64,000 bases of DNA, taken from NCBI GenBank assembly GCA_020634515.1, contig JACKBL010000003.1, positions 664,557 to 728,556 of the forward strand, written 5' to 3'. The translations under genes were made by a program, and so were the position numbers. Origin of the DNA: Ardenticatenales bacterium (GTDB lineage Bacteria > Chloroflexota > Anaerolineae > Promineifilales > Promineifilaceae). A model generated the notes under the pieces. That model worked only from the letters and a program-made list of their open reading frames with translations. It did not search any database and was not told the DNA's origin. This document shows, piece by piece, positions 17,583 through 28,700 of this stretch. Each line of letters opens with the position of its first letter. Within the stretch, counting starts at the first letter, position 1.

Positions 17583-18654
17583 TGGATTCCTTTCCTTCGG
17601 CAGGCAATTGCCGCCCGCCACTCCCCTCCACCGTCCGCCCCGACGCCCGCCAGGCGCGCCGCGCATCCTCATACCCCAACTGATACACGCGCTCATGCCC
17701 CGCCGCCGTGTAGCTGATAATCTGCTCCACGGGAATAGGGCGGCGCGGGGCGACAATAATCGGTTCGGGCAAATCCTGCCACGATTTTTCCAGAATATCG
17801 GGCACGCCGTTGTGGTCCGCGTCCGCCAGCGGCGGCAGTGGCTCCCCCGCCAACTGTTGCCGCGGCAGCGTATTGGCCGCCTGCAGCCGCGCGTTTTGCA
17901 GTTGCAGCCGCACCAACTGGTTTACCCGACGAAACAGTTTCAAATCCGCCTGGAACGATGCCAGCAGCGCCCACTCAAACGCCGCGCCGGCCGCATCCAG
18001 CAGTGAGCGGGGCTTGTTTGCTATCTCCCCCGCCTCGTCGTCATCCTCCCACGGTGTCATCAGCACCACCACAATCTCTTCTGCCCCAGCATCAATCGCC
18101 GGACTCAGCGGCGTATTCGCCACTGTGCCCCCATCCCAATACAGCGTCTCGTGCACCGTCGTGGCCGGATAAACAATGGGGATGGAACAACTGGCGATAA
18201 TGTGGTCCAGCGTCAGCGGCTCCTGGCGCACCTGGCTGGGAAACACGTCTGCGCTGTTGCCGAACACGCACAGCCGCCCCGTTTCCACCTCCATGGCCGT
18301 CACGCGCAAATGTACGCGCGCCTCCGCCGAATTGATGCGCGCGAAATCGACCCAGCCTTCCCGTAACAACGTCTGGCGCAGCGGGGCCGTGTCCAGCAAA
18401 AAATTGCCCGCCAGCGGGTTCAGATTCGCCTTTTGCACCTGTTTTGTGTCCAGCCGCCGCCACAGCGCCCACAACGAATGCGCGTCGTGCCCGGAGGCAA
18501 TCGCCGCGCCGTTCACCGCGCCAATCGACGTGCCCACAACCACGTCGGGGAACCACTCATGCTCCTGCAAGAAGCGCAGCACGCCAATGTGGTACGCCCC
18601 GCGCCCCCCGCCGCCTGATAAGACCAACGCTCTTTTTCGCTGTCTTGTGTTCAT
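17566..18654 (-). CDS. Patatin-like phospholipase
   Basis: 362 residues. It begins RALVLSGGGGRGAYHIGVL, where GGGGRG forms the oxyanion hole, then GTSIGAVNG with the nucleophile Ser43, and WDGGTVANTP with the catalytic Asp near 171. These are the dyad and motifs of the patatin family (lysophospholipase/acyl hydrolase). The C-terminal third contains DADHNGVPDILE, which resembles a calcium-binding acidic loop, and a helical tail. No signal peptide is seen, so it is probably cytoplasmic or membrane-associated. It is first in a two-gene unit with the dehydrogenase. Confidence 0.9.
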   Translation of the reverse strand: MNTRQRKRALVLSGGGGRGAYHIGVLRFLQEHEWFPDVVVGTSIGAVNGAAIASGHDAHSLWALWRRLDTKQVQKANLNPLAGNFLLDTAPLRQTLLREGWVDFARINSAEARVHLRVTAMEVETGRLCVFGNSADVFPSQVRQEPLTLDHIIASCSIPIVYPATTVHETLYWDGGTVANTPLSPAIDAGAEEIVVVLMTPWEDDDEAGEIANKPRSLLDAAGAAFEWALLASFQADLKLFRRVNQLVRLQLQNARLQAANTLPRQQLAGEPLPPLADADHNGVPDILEKSWQDLPEPIIVAPRRPIPVEQIISYTAAGHERVYQLGYEDARRAWRASGRTVEGSGGRQLPAEGKESNEDSR

Positions 18655-18754
18655 AACTCCATTCAGTTTCTCAAGGTAACTGTCAACGCTCTCGTGGACT
18701 GAGCTTGTGGAAGCCGGTATTGCCTTCGGCAGGCTCAGGCAACGGGCTACCCCA

Positions 18755-18787
18755 AGATTGGTTCATTCTCCAGGAATGAACCAATCT
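18755..18787. repeat. AGATTGGTTC palindrome, copy 3
   Basis: Arms AGATTGGTTCATTC and GAATGAACCAATCT around five bases, in a divergent gap. The preceding bases GGGCTACCCCA resemble those before copy 1, so the conserved unit is a little longer than the palindrome. Confidence 0.9.
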
Positions 18788-18816
18788 AAAGTCCAAAGTT
18801 GATTTTGGGCGAACCC

Positions 18817-18914
18817 TTAGGAGCGGAGATTAAATAAGACAACGAAGTTGTTTCCTTACCGCTCCTTCAAACTGGCGATGCAGTTTCGTTTCTTATTTCA
18901 TCGCCAGTCCTTAG
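18817..18914. repeat. Two-hairpin dispersed repeat, copy 2 (inverted)
   Basis: On the minus strand it reads CTAAGGACTGGCGATG, then CATCGCCAGTTTGAAGGAGCGG and TAAGGAAACAACTTCG, matching copies 1 and 3. Its outer end TTAGCAGTTAC is shared with the 93-bp element at 9227. Confidence 0.8.
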
Positions 18915-19050
18915 CAGTTACCTGATAAGTCTAATTATATAGTGGATAAGAAGCGGAGGACAGTTGCCGGTCGTCCGTTTTCCGTTGTCGGCTTCCCGTT
19001 GACGGTTGATTTCTGGTTGTTACGGCGCGCCTGACGGTATAATCGCCACG

Positions 19051-22000
19051 ATGGATAGACGAATTCCCTCTGGTCGCCGGTGGCGGTCGCCGCTGGCGGT
19101 CGCCTTGTTGATCGGCGTGTTGGGCAGTGGCGCATGGGCGGGTATTCTGCCCGCGCTCCCCTGTTCCGACGATGCCGCTTTCCACCTGCTGCGCCTGACC
19201 CAGCTTGACGTGCTGCTGCGGCAGGGCGTCTGGTACAGTCGCTGGGCGCCGGACATGGCGCAGGGATACGGCTATCCCCTGTTCAACTTCTACGCTCCTC
19301 TTGCTTACTACGCCGCCGCCCTGCTGTCGCATTTGGGCGCGGGGCTGAACCTCGGCTTGCGGCTGGCCTTCGCCCTGAGCATTTGGGGCGCGGGGCTGTC
19401 CACCTACCGCCTGGCGCGGGACTACGCCAGCCGCCCCGCCGCGCTCACCGCTGCCGTGGCCGTCATGTACGCCCCCTACCTGGGGTACGATGTCTATTTT
19501 CGCGGCAATCTGGCGGAGTCGTTTGCCTGGGCGCTGCTGCCGCTGGCGCTGTGGACGATAGGGCGATTGGCGCGCGAGGGGGGGCGGGGCTGGGTGGCCG
19601 CCGCCGCGCTCAGCTACGGAGCTGTGCTGCTCACGCATAATGTTTTTGCCCTTATTTTTAGCCCGCTGCTGGCCGGGTTTGCCTTGTTGAACGGGTGGTT
19701 GGCGGGGGCGGCGCGCCGTCGCCTGCTGCCGTTGGGGGTGGCGCTGGGGTTGGGGTTGGGGGTGGCGGCTTTCTTTTGGATGCCGGCACTTCTGGAGCGA
19801 CCCTACATCCACAGCGACCGCCTGCTCGTCCCGCCCATTTTCGTCTACTGGAACAACTTCATCACCCTGGACGAACTCCTCGCCTGGCCCCGCGCCATCC
19901 ACCCCGACCTGATCAACCCCTCGCCGCCGCGCGCCCTGGGCATTCTGCCCCTATTCCTGGCTTTGCCCGCCCTGGCGCACTTGCGCCGCGGCACGGCCCG
20001 GCGCACACTCGCGGGAGGCGTTGGAGTGGCGCTACTCGCCTACATTTTTCTGATGCTGACCGTTTCCGAACCGGTGTGGGCGCGCGTGCCACTGTTGGAA
20101 TTCGTGCAGTTTCCCTGGCGGCTGTTGGGACCGGCGGTTATTTGCCTGGGGCTGCTACTGGCGCTGGCGGTGGACGTGTGGCCGGGCGCGCGTGGTCCCG
20201 TGGTTGCCGCTGGCGGGGGAATTCTGCTCCTTTCGCTGGGGAGCCTGTTCTGGTTCAATCCCCGTTATTGTCCTGGCGTGATGCAGCCGACCGCCGCGGA
20301 CATCCGCTTGTTTGAGCAGCAGACGGCGACAATTGGGACGACGGCGAAGGGGGAGTATGTGCCGCGCGTGGTGGCGGTGATGCCCACGGAGCCGGCGGAC
20401 GTGCCTTTTATTTTGCCTCCGGAGGCGCAATTGACGCGAACCTTGCCGCAGGCGGTGGGGCGGGCGGCCGTGGTTGAGGCGGCTGCGCCGCTGATGGTGA
20501 CGGCCAGCCTGTTTTATTATCCGGGTTGGGAGGCGCGGGTGGATGGGGTGGTTGTGCCGGCATTTCCCGCGCCACAGACGGGATTGGTGACATTCGAAAT
20601 GCCGGCAGGCCGGCACGAACTCCGCGTCGTCTGGCGCGAAACCCCCCTGCGCCGCGCCGCCGATCTCCTCTCCCTCGCCAGCCTGGCCGCCATCCTCCTT
20701 CTATTCGCTACGGCGCGCCGGCGAACCGCCGCCCATGTCCCCACCGCCGCGCCCCTCGCCCCCTTCTGGCTGCTGGCCCTGCTCCTCAATGCCGGCCTCT
20801 GGCTGCTGCTGCCGCGCATCACGTCCCCCCTGCGCCATCCCCTGCGGCAAGAGAGCCGCGTAGCCGCGAATATCACGCCGCTGGATGTGCCTTTTCAGGA
20901 TGGTATGCGCTTGCTGGGGTACGATTGGCGGCAGGTGGAGCCGGGAACCTGGCGCATTGACCTTTACTGGACGGCCACGCAGACGCCCATCCGCCCGTAC
21001 CAGACAACCCTGGAGTTGGTGGGCGCGGATGGTCTGCGGTGGTCGCCGAAGGAGAGCGACCCGCCGCGCGATTTTCGCCCACCGTATGACACGCGCGCCT
21101 GGTCCCCCGGCCAGGTGGCGGTGGACAGCCACTTGCTGCGTCCGCTGCCGGGGACGCCGCCGGGGACGTACCGGGTAGACCTGCGCTTGTTTGACAAGGA
21201 GACGCTGGCGCTGCTGCCACGACCGGGCACGAATGCCGGCCCTGTGCCGCTGATGTCGCTGGCCGTATCGCGCCCGGCGCAGCCGCCGACTGTGGCGGAC
21301 CTGGACATGGCGCGGCCGTTGGCCGTGACCTGGGGAGATGTGGCCTTGCTGGGGTATAACGTGGACCGGCGGGAGGCGCGTCCGGGGGATCCGTTCCAGT
21401 TGACGCTGTTCTGGCGGGCGTGGGCCGCGCCCACGGTGGATTGGCGGGCGCAAGTGACGCTGTGGGGACCGGATGGCGCGGCGGCGCTGACGTTGAATGC
21501 GCCGCCGGCGGGGGGGGATTGGCCGACGACGCGGTGGCAGGCGGGGGATGTGTGGCGCGGGGTGTTGGGGGGGAGAATGCCGGCATCTCTCACCTCCGCC
21601 GCCTACCACTGGACCCTGCAACTTTGCCCACCCCAGGGTCCCTGTCTGGAACCGCCCGCCGACCTCGGCAGCCTGCAAATAGACGCCCCGGAGCGCCAAT
21701 GGACCGCGCCCCCCATGCCGATGACCGTGGACGCGCGCTTTGGCGACATTGCCGCCCTGCGCGGCGCGGATGTGCGCGCGGATGCCGCCGCCGGAGCGGA
21801 TGCCGCCGCCGAAGCGGATGCCGCCGCCGAAGCGGATGCCGCCGCCGAAGCGGATGCCGCCGGAGCCGTGGCCGTGACCCTCCTCTGGCAAGCGCAAGCG
21901 GAAACAGATACCAGTTATCGCGTTTTTGTCCATCTGCTGGATGCCGCGGGCCAGATCATCGCCCAGGCGGACGGCGAACCCGTCAACTGGACCCGCCCCA

Positions 22001-22179
22001 CCACCGGCTGGCTGCCGGGCGAATACCTGCTCGACTCCTACCTGCTATCATTGTCAGCGCAGACCGATCTCGCGGGTTATCAACTCTCCATTGGCCTCTA
22101 CGACCCCGTCAGCGGCGCGCGCCTCCCCATCCAACCGCCGACGCCCCCCTCCGACCACATCCTTCTTCCCCTCCCCTAA
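19051..22179 (+). CDS. Giant PTPS-related membrane protein with three C-terminal repeat modules, B
   Basis: 1042 residues from the ATG at 19051. Same architecture as the protein at 13607: a membrane half with SDDAAFHLLRLTQLDVLL and GYGYPLFNFYAPLAYY, a periplasmic-type domain ending VTFEMPAGRHELRVVWRETP, a further helix, then three modules from about residues 613, 756 and 892 (WRIDLYW, FQLTLFWRAW, VFVHLLDAAG, GWLPGEYLLDSY, SIGLYDPVSGARL). The third module is interrupted at about 908-938 by an Ala-Asp-Glu repeat encoded by tandem 18-bp units, in a loop where the other modules are short. It is probably a lipid-linked-glycan enzyme or carrier; its biochemistry is unknown. Confidence 0.75.
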   Translation: MDRRIPSGRRWRSPLAVALLIGVLGSGAWAGILPALPCSDDAAFHLLRLTQLDVLLRQGVWYSRWAPDMAQGYGYPLFNFYAPLAYYAAALLSHLGAGLNLGLRLAFALSIWGAGLSTYRLARDYASRPAALTAAVAVMYAPYLGYDVYFRGNLAESFAWALLPLALWTIGRLAREGGRGWVAAAALSYGAVLLTHNVFALIFSPLLAGFALLNGWLAGAARRRLLPLGVALGLGLGVAAFFWMPALLERPYIHSDRLLVPPIFVYWNNFITLDELLAWPRAIHPDLINPSPPRALGILPLFLALPALAHLRRGTARRTLAGGVGVALLAYIFLMLTVSEPVWARVPLLEFVQFPWRLLGPAVICLGLLLALAVDVWPGARGPVVAAGGGILLLSLGSLFWFNPRYCPGVMQPTAADIRLFEQQTATIGTTAKGEYVPRVVAVMPTEPADVPFILPPEAQLTRTLPQAVGRAAVVEAAAPLMVTASLFYYPGWEARVDGVVVPAFPAPQTGLVTFEMPAGRHELRVVWRETPLRRAADLLSLASLAAILLLFATARRRTAAHVPTAAPLAPFWLLALLLNAGLWLLLPRITSPLRHPLRQESRVAANITPLDVPFQDGMRLLGYDWRQVEPGTWRIDLYWTATQTPIRPYQTTLELVGADGLRWSPKESDPPRDFRPPYDTRAWSPGQVAVDSHLLRPLPGTPPGTYRVDLRLFDKETLALLPRPGTNAGPVPLMSLAVSRPAQPPTVADLDMARPLAVTWGDVALLGYNVDRREARPGDPFQLTLFWRAWAAPTVDWRAQVTLWGPDGAAALTLNAPPAGGDWPTTRWQAGDVWRGVLGGRMPASLTSAAYHWTLQLCPPQGPCLEPPADLGSLQIDAPERQWTAPPMPMTVDARFGDIAALRGADVRADAAAGADAAAEADAAAEADAAAEADAAGAVAVTLLWQAQAETDTSYRVFVHLLDAAGQIIAQADGEPVNWTRPTTGWLPGEYLLDSYLLSLSAQTDLAGYQLSIGLYDPVSGARLPIQPPTPPSDHILLPLP
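21777..21862 (+). repeat. Tandem 18-bp coding repeat in the giant membrane protein B
   Basis: The unit GCGGATGCCGCCGCCGAA (Ala-Asp-Ala-Ala-Ala-Glu) occurs about four and a half times with almost no differences, which implies recent slippage and likely length variation between strains. Confidence 0.9.
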
Positions 22180-22298
22180 CCCTTCTGCCTTTATCCTTCC
22201 CCCTTTCCCTCTCCTGGTTGCCTCTCCACGCCGCTGTCACTATAATGTCAACACGCCAACCGGGCGGAAGCAAGCCGAACATAGCAAGGTGGAATAAT

Positions 22299-22649
22299 AT
22301 GATCTCAATTTACCGCAGCGACGGTGAGTGGGTGGCCGTTTACGAAAGTGGTCACCTGTTTAGTGTTGAAGGGGAATGGCTTGGTTTCTTGGTGGGGCGG
22401 GAGATATATGACCCCAGCGGCAACTACCTCGGGTTCCTCAGCGATGATCGCCGTCTGCTGCGCAAGCGCACCCTCTGGCAGGAACCCGCCCGCCGCCCCC
22501 CGCCACCGCGTCCGCCCCGCCCCTTTATCCCCGCGAATATGCCCCTCGCCCCCCTGCTGCGCGCCCTGCCCTACCAGATCATCGATATGTTCGAGGAGTA
22601 CCCGGAGCGATTCCTCTTTATCTCTGAAACCCGGCCCGATATGGAATAA
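22299..22649 (+). CDS. Small 4-fold-beta-type repeat protein
   Basis: 116 residues from the ATG at 22299, with AAGGTGGA seven bases upstream. The first 55 residues are short strand-turn repeats: IYRSDGEWVAVYESGHLFSV, then GEWLGFLVGREIYDPSGNYL, then GFLSDDRRLL. These look like the 4-fold beta flower-type fold often written beside nucleases and phage genes, but I am not certain of the family. A Pro/Arg-rich linker and a helical tail follow. It lies 51 bp ahead of the giant ATPase gene and may be translated with it. Confidence 0.75.
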   Translation: MISIYRSDGEWVAVYESGHLFSVEGEWLGFLVGREIYDPSGNYLGFLSDDRRLLRKRTLWQEPARRPPPPRPPRPFIPANMPLAPLLRALPYQIIDMFEEYPERFLFISETRPDME

Positions 22650-22700
22650 ATATGCGTTGGCGTTGTCTCGGGGCGCATCCGTGGAATTGGGAATTGAAGG

Positions 22701-25700
22701 GTGCGCCGGAAGGGTTCTTATTTGGTGGAGGCCATTGTGTTCGATACCATCCTCAAGCTCGAGAAGACGGGTCAATTGTATGCGGATGTTGTGGCTGATT
22801 GGTTGGATGCCGGCATTCCTCCGCGAAAACCGACGGCGACGCAACTAACGCGGCTGGCCCAACTGTGGCCACGACAATTCCTCGCGCAACACACAGCAAT
22901 ACTGCCACAATCGTTCCAGGTCATTGACATTGTTCTGGTAGACCTTGATGGGGACGGCACACAGGAGCTGCTGGTCGCCTGCCAGAACGGGATCATTTAC
23001 GAATTTCCGCCGCCAACCGAACACGCCGCCTGGAATTCTGAAACAGCCTCGCAACCTACAGAGCATCAAATAATCGGACTACAGTCCCAACCCGCGACCT
23101 ATGCAGGTGGTGCTGCTGCCTACGCCATCGTACGCCAGGATCAGAGGGATGTACGGCTTGAACTGTATTACGATAAAGCTGATTTACGGTTTGTGCGCCG
23201 CCCACGAAATCTGCCGGCGCGTCATATCAAAACGGGCTGTCGCTATGGACCGCCCACGACGGATGGCTTGTGGCACGCCGTGTTGGTTGAACATGAGCAG
23301 CACCCTGTTCTCCGAGGCATTTCACCGTTGGGAAAGGCAGCGGAACAGCCGCTATCTGGCCGTCCTACGACACTTGTTCATACGGCGCATTACGCCTGGG
23401 TAGGGGATGACAGAGAGTCACTTTGGTGTTGGCGCTGGCATGAGCAGGGATGGGTGACGCATGAAACGTGGCCGGAGATGGGCGTGCCGGTGAGTGGGCA
23501 GCCGACGGCCGCGGCGTTGTGGCGGCGTCCCTCCAGTAAAGACGCGGATGATTGGCTGCTGTTGTTGGCAACCAACGAACGCAAACTACTGATTATTGAT
23601 ATGACGGGCCATACACAGAAAGAGATCCCGCTGCCACATACTATCATGGCCATGGTTGCCGACTCGGAACAGGGTTATTTGTACGCTGCTTTTGATAATG
23701 GAGAGTTGTACTGTTTGCGGCCTGTTTGGGAGCCGCTGGCGACGGTTGTTTTACCGACGCTGGCGACTGCCCTGGGTCAGTTGTCGTCCGTGGAATTGGC
23801 GGCGCAACTGCGGGCATGGCTCGATTCAGGGCAGATGGACTGTTTTATTGCTGCTTTGGATGCTTTGTTGCATGATCCTGTGCCGGGTTGTCCTCCGATT
23901 GACGAGTTTTTGGGTAATTTATTGCCGGCAAACAGCGAGCAACTGTCGGCGAAGGAACGACTCCGTATTCTGGAAGTGATAGCCGACGCTGCCCTGCGCG
24001 CGGAGACCGTTGGTGATGCCATTGTCTCGTATTGGTTACGCATCGCCAGCCAGTGGCAGAGGGACATCACGCTTTCGCTCAGTCGCGGCGTTGATCTACT
24101 GGCCGGTCGTCTGGCGGCACGCTTTGGCCAAGAAATAAACGCAAATACCCATTACCAGGTGATTCGGGAAAAGCGAAAAATGGGGGACCGCACGCTGGCG
24201 AAGAACCTGGTGCAGCAGGGGCGGGTGGCGAATGATACGGAATTGTTAACGGCCGGGCTGTCTTTACACGCGCAGATGTTGGCGGATAGACGGCAGGTGC
24301 GTTGGTTGTTTGCCGCGGACACCTCGCTGCGTGACGTGGTTTCCATGCGGGAAAGCGGGCAGGTGTTTCTGACCACATGGTCTGGTTGTGTATATCATTT
24401 GGACCTGGCCGCGTCGCCAACGATCAAGGATTCGACCATTCTGGGGGGAGAGAATGGCCGTCACTTGCCGCACACGTTGGCCGCGGGTCGGTTGTTTAAT
24501 GAGCGGGAGTATGTAATAGCGGTGGCGACGGCCGGGGGGCAGATATTTATCGGTCCGGCGTCATCGAGCAGTGAGTTGGCGGATTTGATGCCGGCATTTC
24601 ACATCGGCCACAACATACAAGGGTTAGACATTGTCCCCCGTGAGCGCAGCAACGCCCCCCAGATCGTACTTTGCTATCGCAACGAAGTTGCTCAATACTG
24701 CCAGACATCCGCGGGCGAGTGGCAATTGACAAGGTCCTTTTCCCTGCCGGTGGAATGGATCAACACCCTCAAGGTGTCGTCTCTGGTGAAGGGAACCATG
24801 CCGGTCATTCTCGTTGGTGGAGCCGCGGCAAGTGGCAAAGGCGTCTTGTACCTCTTGAACCTGGATGGCAGTGAGCGTGCCAATTACCGGTTCAATGGGA
24901 CGGTGCTAGATGTGGTGATGGTCGAGCAGGCCGGCCACGGCGATAAGCAAATTGCCGTGGCTTGTGATGATGGATACGTGTACTTGCTCAAGCATGATGG
25001 CGTGCAGCAGTGGCGCTATCAGGTAGGACTGGTGGCGCGTAATCTTGCCGCCTGCGATGTTGATAGCGACGGCAGTCAGGAAGTGATTGTGGGGGCGGAG
25101 ACACAGGCGGGAGAGAACATGGTTTTGATCCTGGATGTGAGTGGTGCGATCAAGTGGCACATTCCCGCCATGTCGCCGATCACGCATGTTTCATCCGTGA
25201 TGAGCCGAGACCGGCAGCCGTTGCTGCTCATGATTGACCTGAACCAGGCATTGCACGTGGTCCAGGTTAATCCGCCAGGGGAGCAAGAGGAGAAGGAAAT
25301 ACGCGCGGCAGCTCGTGATTGTCTGGATGAGTTGGCGCGATGCACAGAACGGACGGGCCTGGCGCTGACCATGGGTTGGCTGGCGTCATCCAAGAATGAA
25401 CGGTTGGTGGGTTATGCGCTTTGTTATCTGGCTGGGGAGGCTTGTGCCGGCAATCGTGCCGCCGCGGAAATTCTGACATCCGTCAATGTGTCCTCACGAT
25501 CTGATCAGGTACAACAGGCGTATGCGCAGGCGTTGGTAGACGCGGCTTGTTATGCCGAACCTGGGTCGGAACTGTTGTCCTGGATTGTTGAACGGCTCGT
25601 GGCCTTGTTGCGAGATGCCGGCACAGCCCCTCGTGCCGGCATCTCCGTGCTGCGCCACCTCATGCTTCCCGGACGCCTGCGCACCGGTGACCTGGAAACC

Positions 25701-28700
25701 TGGATGCCCGTGCTGCGTCAGGCCGCCACGCACGCCGAAGCAGAAGTGCAGCGAGCCGTCCTCTACGCCCTGCGACACCTACAGCCATTCGACCCTTCCA
25801 AGGTCACGCTGCCGCCGCATGTATGGGAAATTCTGCGCCTGATACTGCGCCCCAACAGCAGCGACGACGCCTGGGTTTTCGAGGACCTGGCAGCCTTCTT
25901 GCGAGATATGACCCTGGCGGATAACGTCAATCTATGGGTACTGGCTCATCGCGCTTTGGTAGAACTGGCCCGCCCTGGCATTCTTTCCATCCTCGGCAGT
26001 GGGGATAGCACACAGCGATCACCCCACCTCCTGGATTCCGAACCGTTGGCGGAGGCGATTCAATGCCTGGCGGATTTGCACAAGGATATCCAGTTGGAGG
26101 TAATCGCCGCGCAGTTGCAAGCCATCATCCACAATCTGCACGAAGCGCAACTATCACCGCCGCAAAACCAATCCTATCAGCGACGTTATTATGACATATA
26201 TCGTCTGTTTGAGGTTGGACTGGAAAGCGAAAAATATGAGGACTGGCTGCAATTTGTAGGAGACCGGCTGCATGGGGGCGGTCTGGGGCGGTTAGGTGAG
26301 TTGTTGGACGAAATCATTCCGTCATCGGATCGCCAAACGAATGAATTGTTTCAGCGGATGATGCGCGAAGTGGCAGACTTCCAGGCGCAGTTATCACTGA
26401 CAGCGGATAGCGTCGCTCGTGTCAAAGAATCTCTTCGGCGTTTGGCGTATGACTTTCGCCATCAGTGGGTAAGCGTTCCGGATCAAGAACGACGCCCTCC
26501 CCTGTTTGCGCGCCATCTGGCCGGCTTGTTATGGCGTTGGGTGCAACCGGATGGTCCCCTGGATGCAAAACTGGCGTTGTTGATGCGTCCGCCGCAGTTG
26601 GAGATAAGACCAGGGCAAGCGATACGGCGAGGGGATGAGTTGATGTTGGAAGTCGTGTTGCGGAATGTAGGACATGCCGGCAATCTTGAAGACCTCTCCG
26701 TCCAGATAGAGAAAACCAAATTGGCATATGGCAACCACATATATCCTTGTAGCGCAACAACGGAAACCCCCATCAAGGGGATGCGAATCGAATCGCAAGG
26801 CGAGCGACTTCTCCGATTACGCGCCATTCTGTCGCCCACAGCGCCCGCCGATCAGGTAGCTCACCTGACAATGACCATGCGATACTTCCTCCCGCCGGAG
26901 GGATGGAAGGATCATGCAGACGTTTTGCAATTTGACGAAATAACGTCCAGAACACGGGCTACATTGGAGTGGGAACAGGATTTGCCACGCACGGCTGAGC
27001 TGGTCATTCGCGATCTAGAGGTCAAACTCAAGCAACGAAAGCCAATTTTGCTGGAAGCGACGCCCTTTTCCCGCCCAGGGCTGATAAACGCTATCAATGA
27101 AAGGCTTTACTCCAGCGCGCGCCTGGTAGATATAGATTTGCGCCAATGGTCCAACACCCAATCTAATCTTGAAGCCAACCATCTAGTTGCTGATGAAAGC
27201 GAGTTTCTCGTCTGGCTGGCATCATGTATCTGGCCCGATGCAATGGCACAGGTCAGCAGGATACGGGGCATAGGCGTGCCCCGGCAGGCATTCAAAGACC
27301 TGGCGCGCAGTCAGACATTATCGCGTGGATTGCTTGTGAACCATTGGGAACGCCTCCTGTTGTATATGGGACGAAAAGGTGACCAGTGGCAGCCGTTGCA
27401 AACGATCTTTCCGTTCCTGATTGCGTGGACAAGGGAAAACAACATCCCCCTAATCCTCATAGGCACGTTCTTGTCTGAGCAAATTATGCGCCAGCGTTGG
27501 CCGGAGGTGGCTGAACAGTTCATATTCGTGCGTTGTGATCAAACAAGGCAAGACGATCCCCGCATACAGAAGGAGTTGGAAGACGCCATAAGTCGTCTTG
27601 TTGAGGAGCGCAATCTGGCGGATGCCTTACAACAATTCGCGCCGCAACCGACTATTCCCGATCTTGTGCGCTTATGTGGAGGTTATCTGCACTTCCTGGA
27701 GTTTGTGGCTTTAGATGGCTTGGAGAGACTTGATGAGCAGCCGGGGAGCCAGGTGCAAGATTGGATTCGCTATATGGTCACCTTTGCGCGCCAGGTAAAT
27801 TTCTTTAACGCGCTTTGGATGTGGCAAGATTTCTTTGATCGTGTAGCCATTGTAATGGTGGCGCATGGAGAGATTCCGCTGCAAGAGCCAGGCTGGGTTG
27901 AAGAAGGCCTGACACTGAGCCGTCCCTATCATCCGCGCCAGGCGGATGGACGATTGGCCGGTGAGGCGCGTTTGCCGGCAGATCATACCCTGTTTGGTCA
28001 TGATCTTACGATTATTCGTTCTAGCCAACAGTATCGCAGCGGTGATGCCTGGGTACGCGGGTTTCGGCTCAATCAGCCCGTCCAGGATGATGTTGACTCG
28101 CTCTTTCGCCAGCTTCTGCGTGCCGGTGGTGGTCAAGAACGTTTGGACCATTTGGTCAGGTTAGGGATTTTGCGCCGTCGCCGCAGTCGTCGCCTGAACG
28201 ATTTCTATGAGCTTAATGTGCCGTTGCATGGTCATTGGTTGCGGCAGAGCGATATTTGGAACCATATGCGTGGCGCGGCCCAAAGCCGGAGCGATAGCTG
28301 GTATCCGGCAGCGTTGGCCCTTGATCATCGCCCCGCCGCGAGTTCAGAAAAGCAATTACCTCGCCTTTTTGCCGGCAAAAATGCCGGCACAGCCCATCAA
28401 GACATCCCCTTTGCCGCACTGCCTTCTATCCAACAACAATTACAACCCGCCACGCTTCCCCTCTGGCTCAATCTATATGGCTTGAGCGGGCGCGGACAGA
28501 CGCACACGCCAGTACGTTGGCAGGCCCTGGTCAAATTGGCGGAGGCCGTGCAGTCGTGGCCGCAAGTAGAAACCATAACCCGCTCTGGAAGTGAAAGCAA
28601 TCCACTCACATTGCTCATGGAAAGCTTTCCCGCATTGCTGAACCTCGAATTCTACTCGCGCACAGAAGGACCACTCGCGCTGTGTACGGCTGCTCAAGTC

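Larger units (their letters stand above)
18655..19050. other. Gene-free divergent region packed with small repeats
   Basis: About 400 bases between the patatin gene and the second giant membrane protein. It holds an imperfect hairpin CTGAGCTTGTGGAAG / CTTCGGCAGGCTCAG (18699-18738), the AGATTGGTTC palindrome copy 3, the two-hairpin repeat copy 2, and a stretch related to CAACGGAAAACGG near 18970. I see no clear promoter pair. Confidence 0.7.

Noticed and set aside
20701..21933. A 410-codon minus-strand frame opposite the giant membrane protein B
   Set aside because: Arg/His/Pro/Gln-rich antisense translation of a GC-rich gene without initiation signals.
21420..22298. An open frame extending the small 4-fold-beta-type protein upstream
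   Set aside because: The extension overlaps the 3' end of the giant membrane protein in another frame; a well-placed AAGGTGGA before the ATG at 22299 gives the real start.
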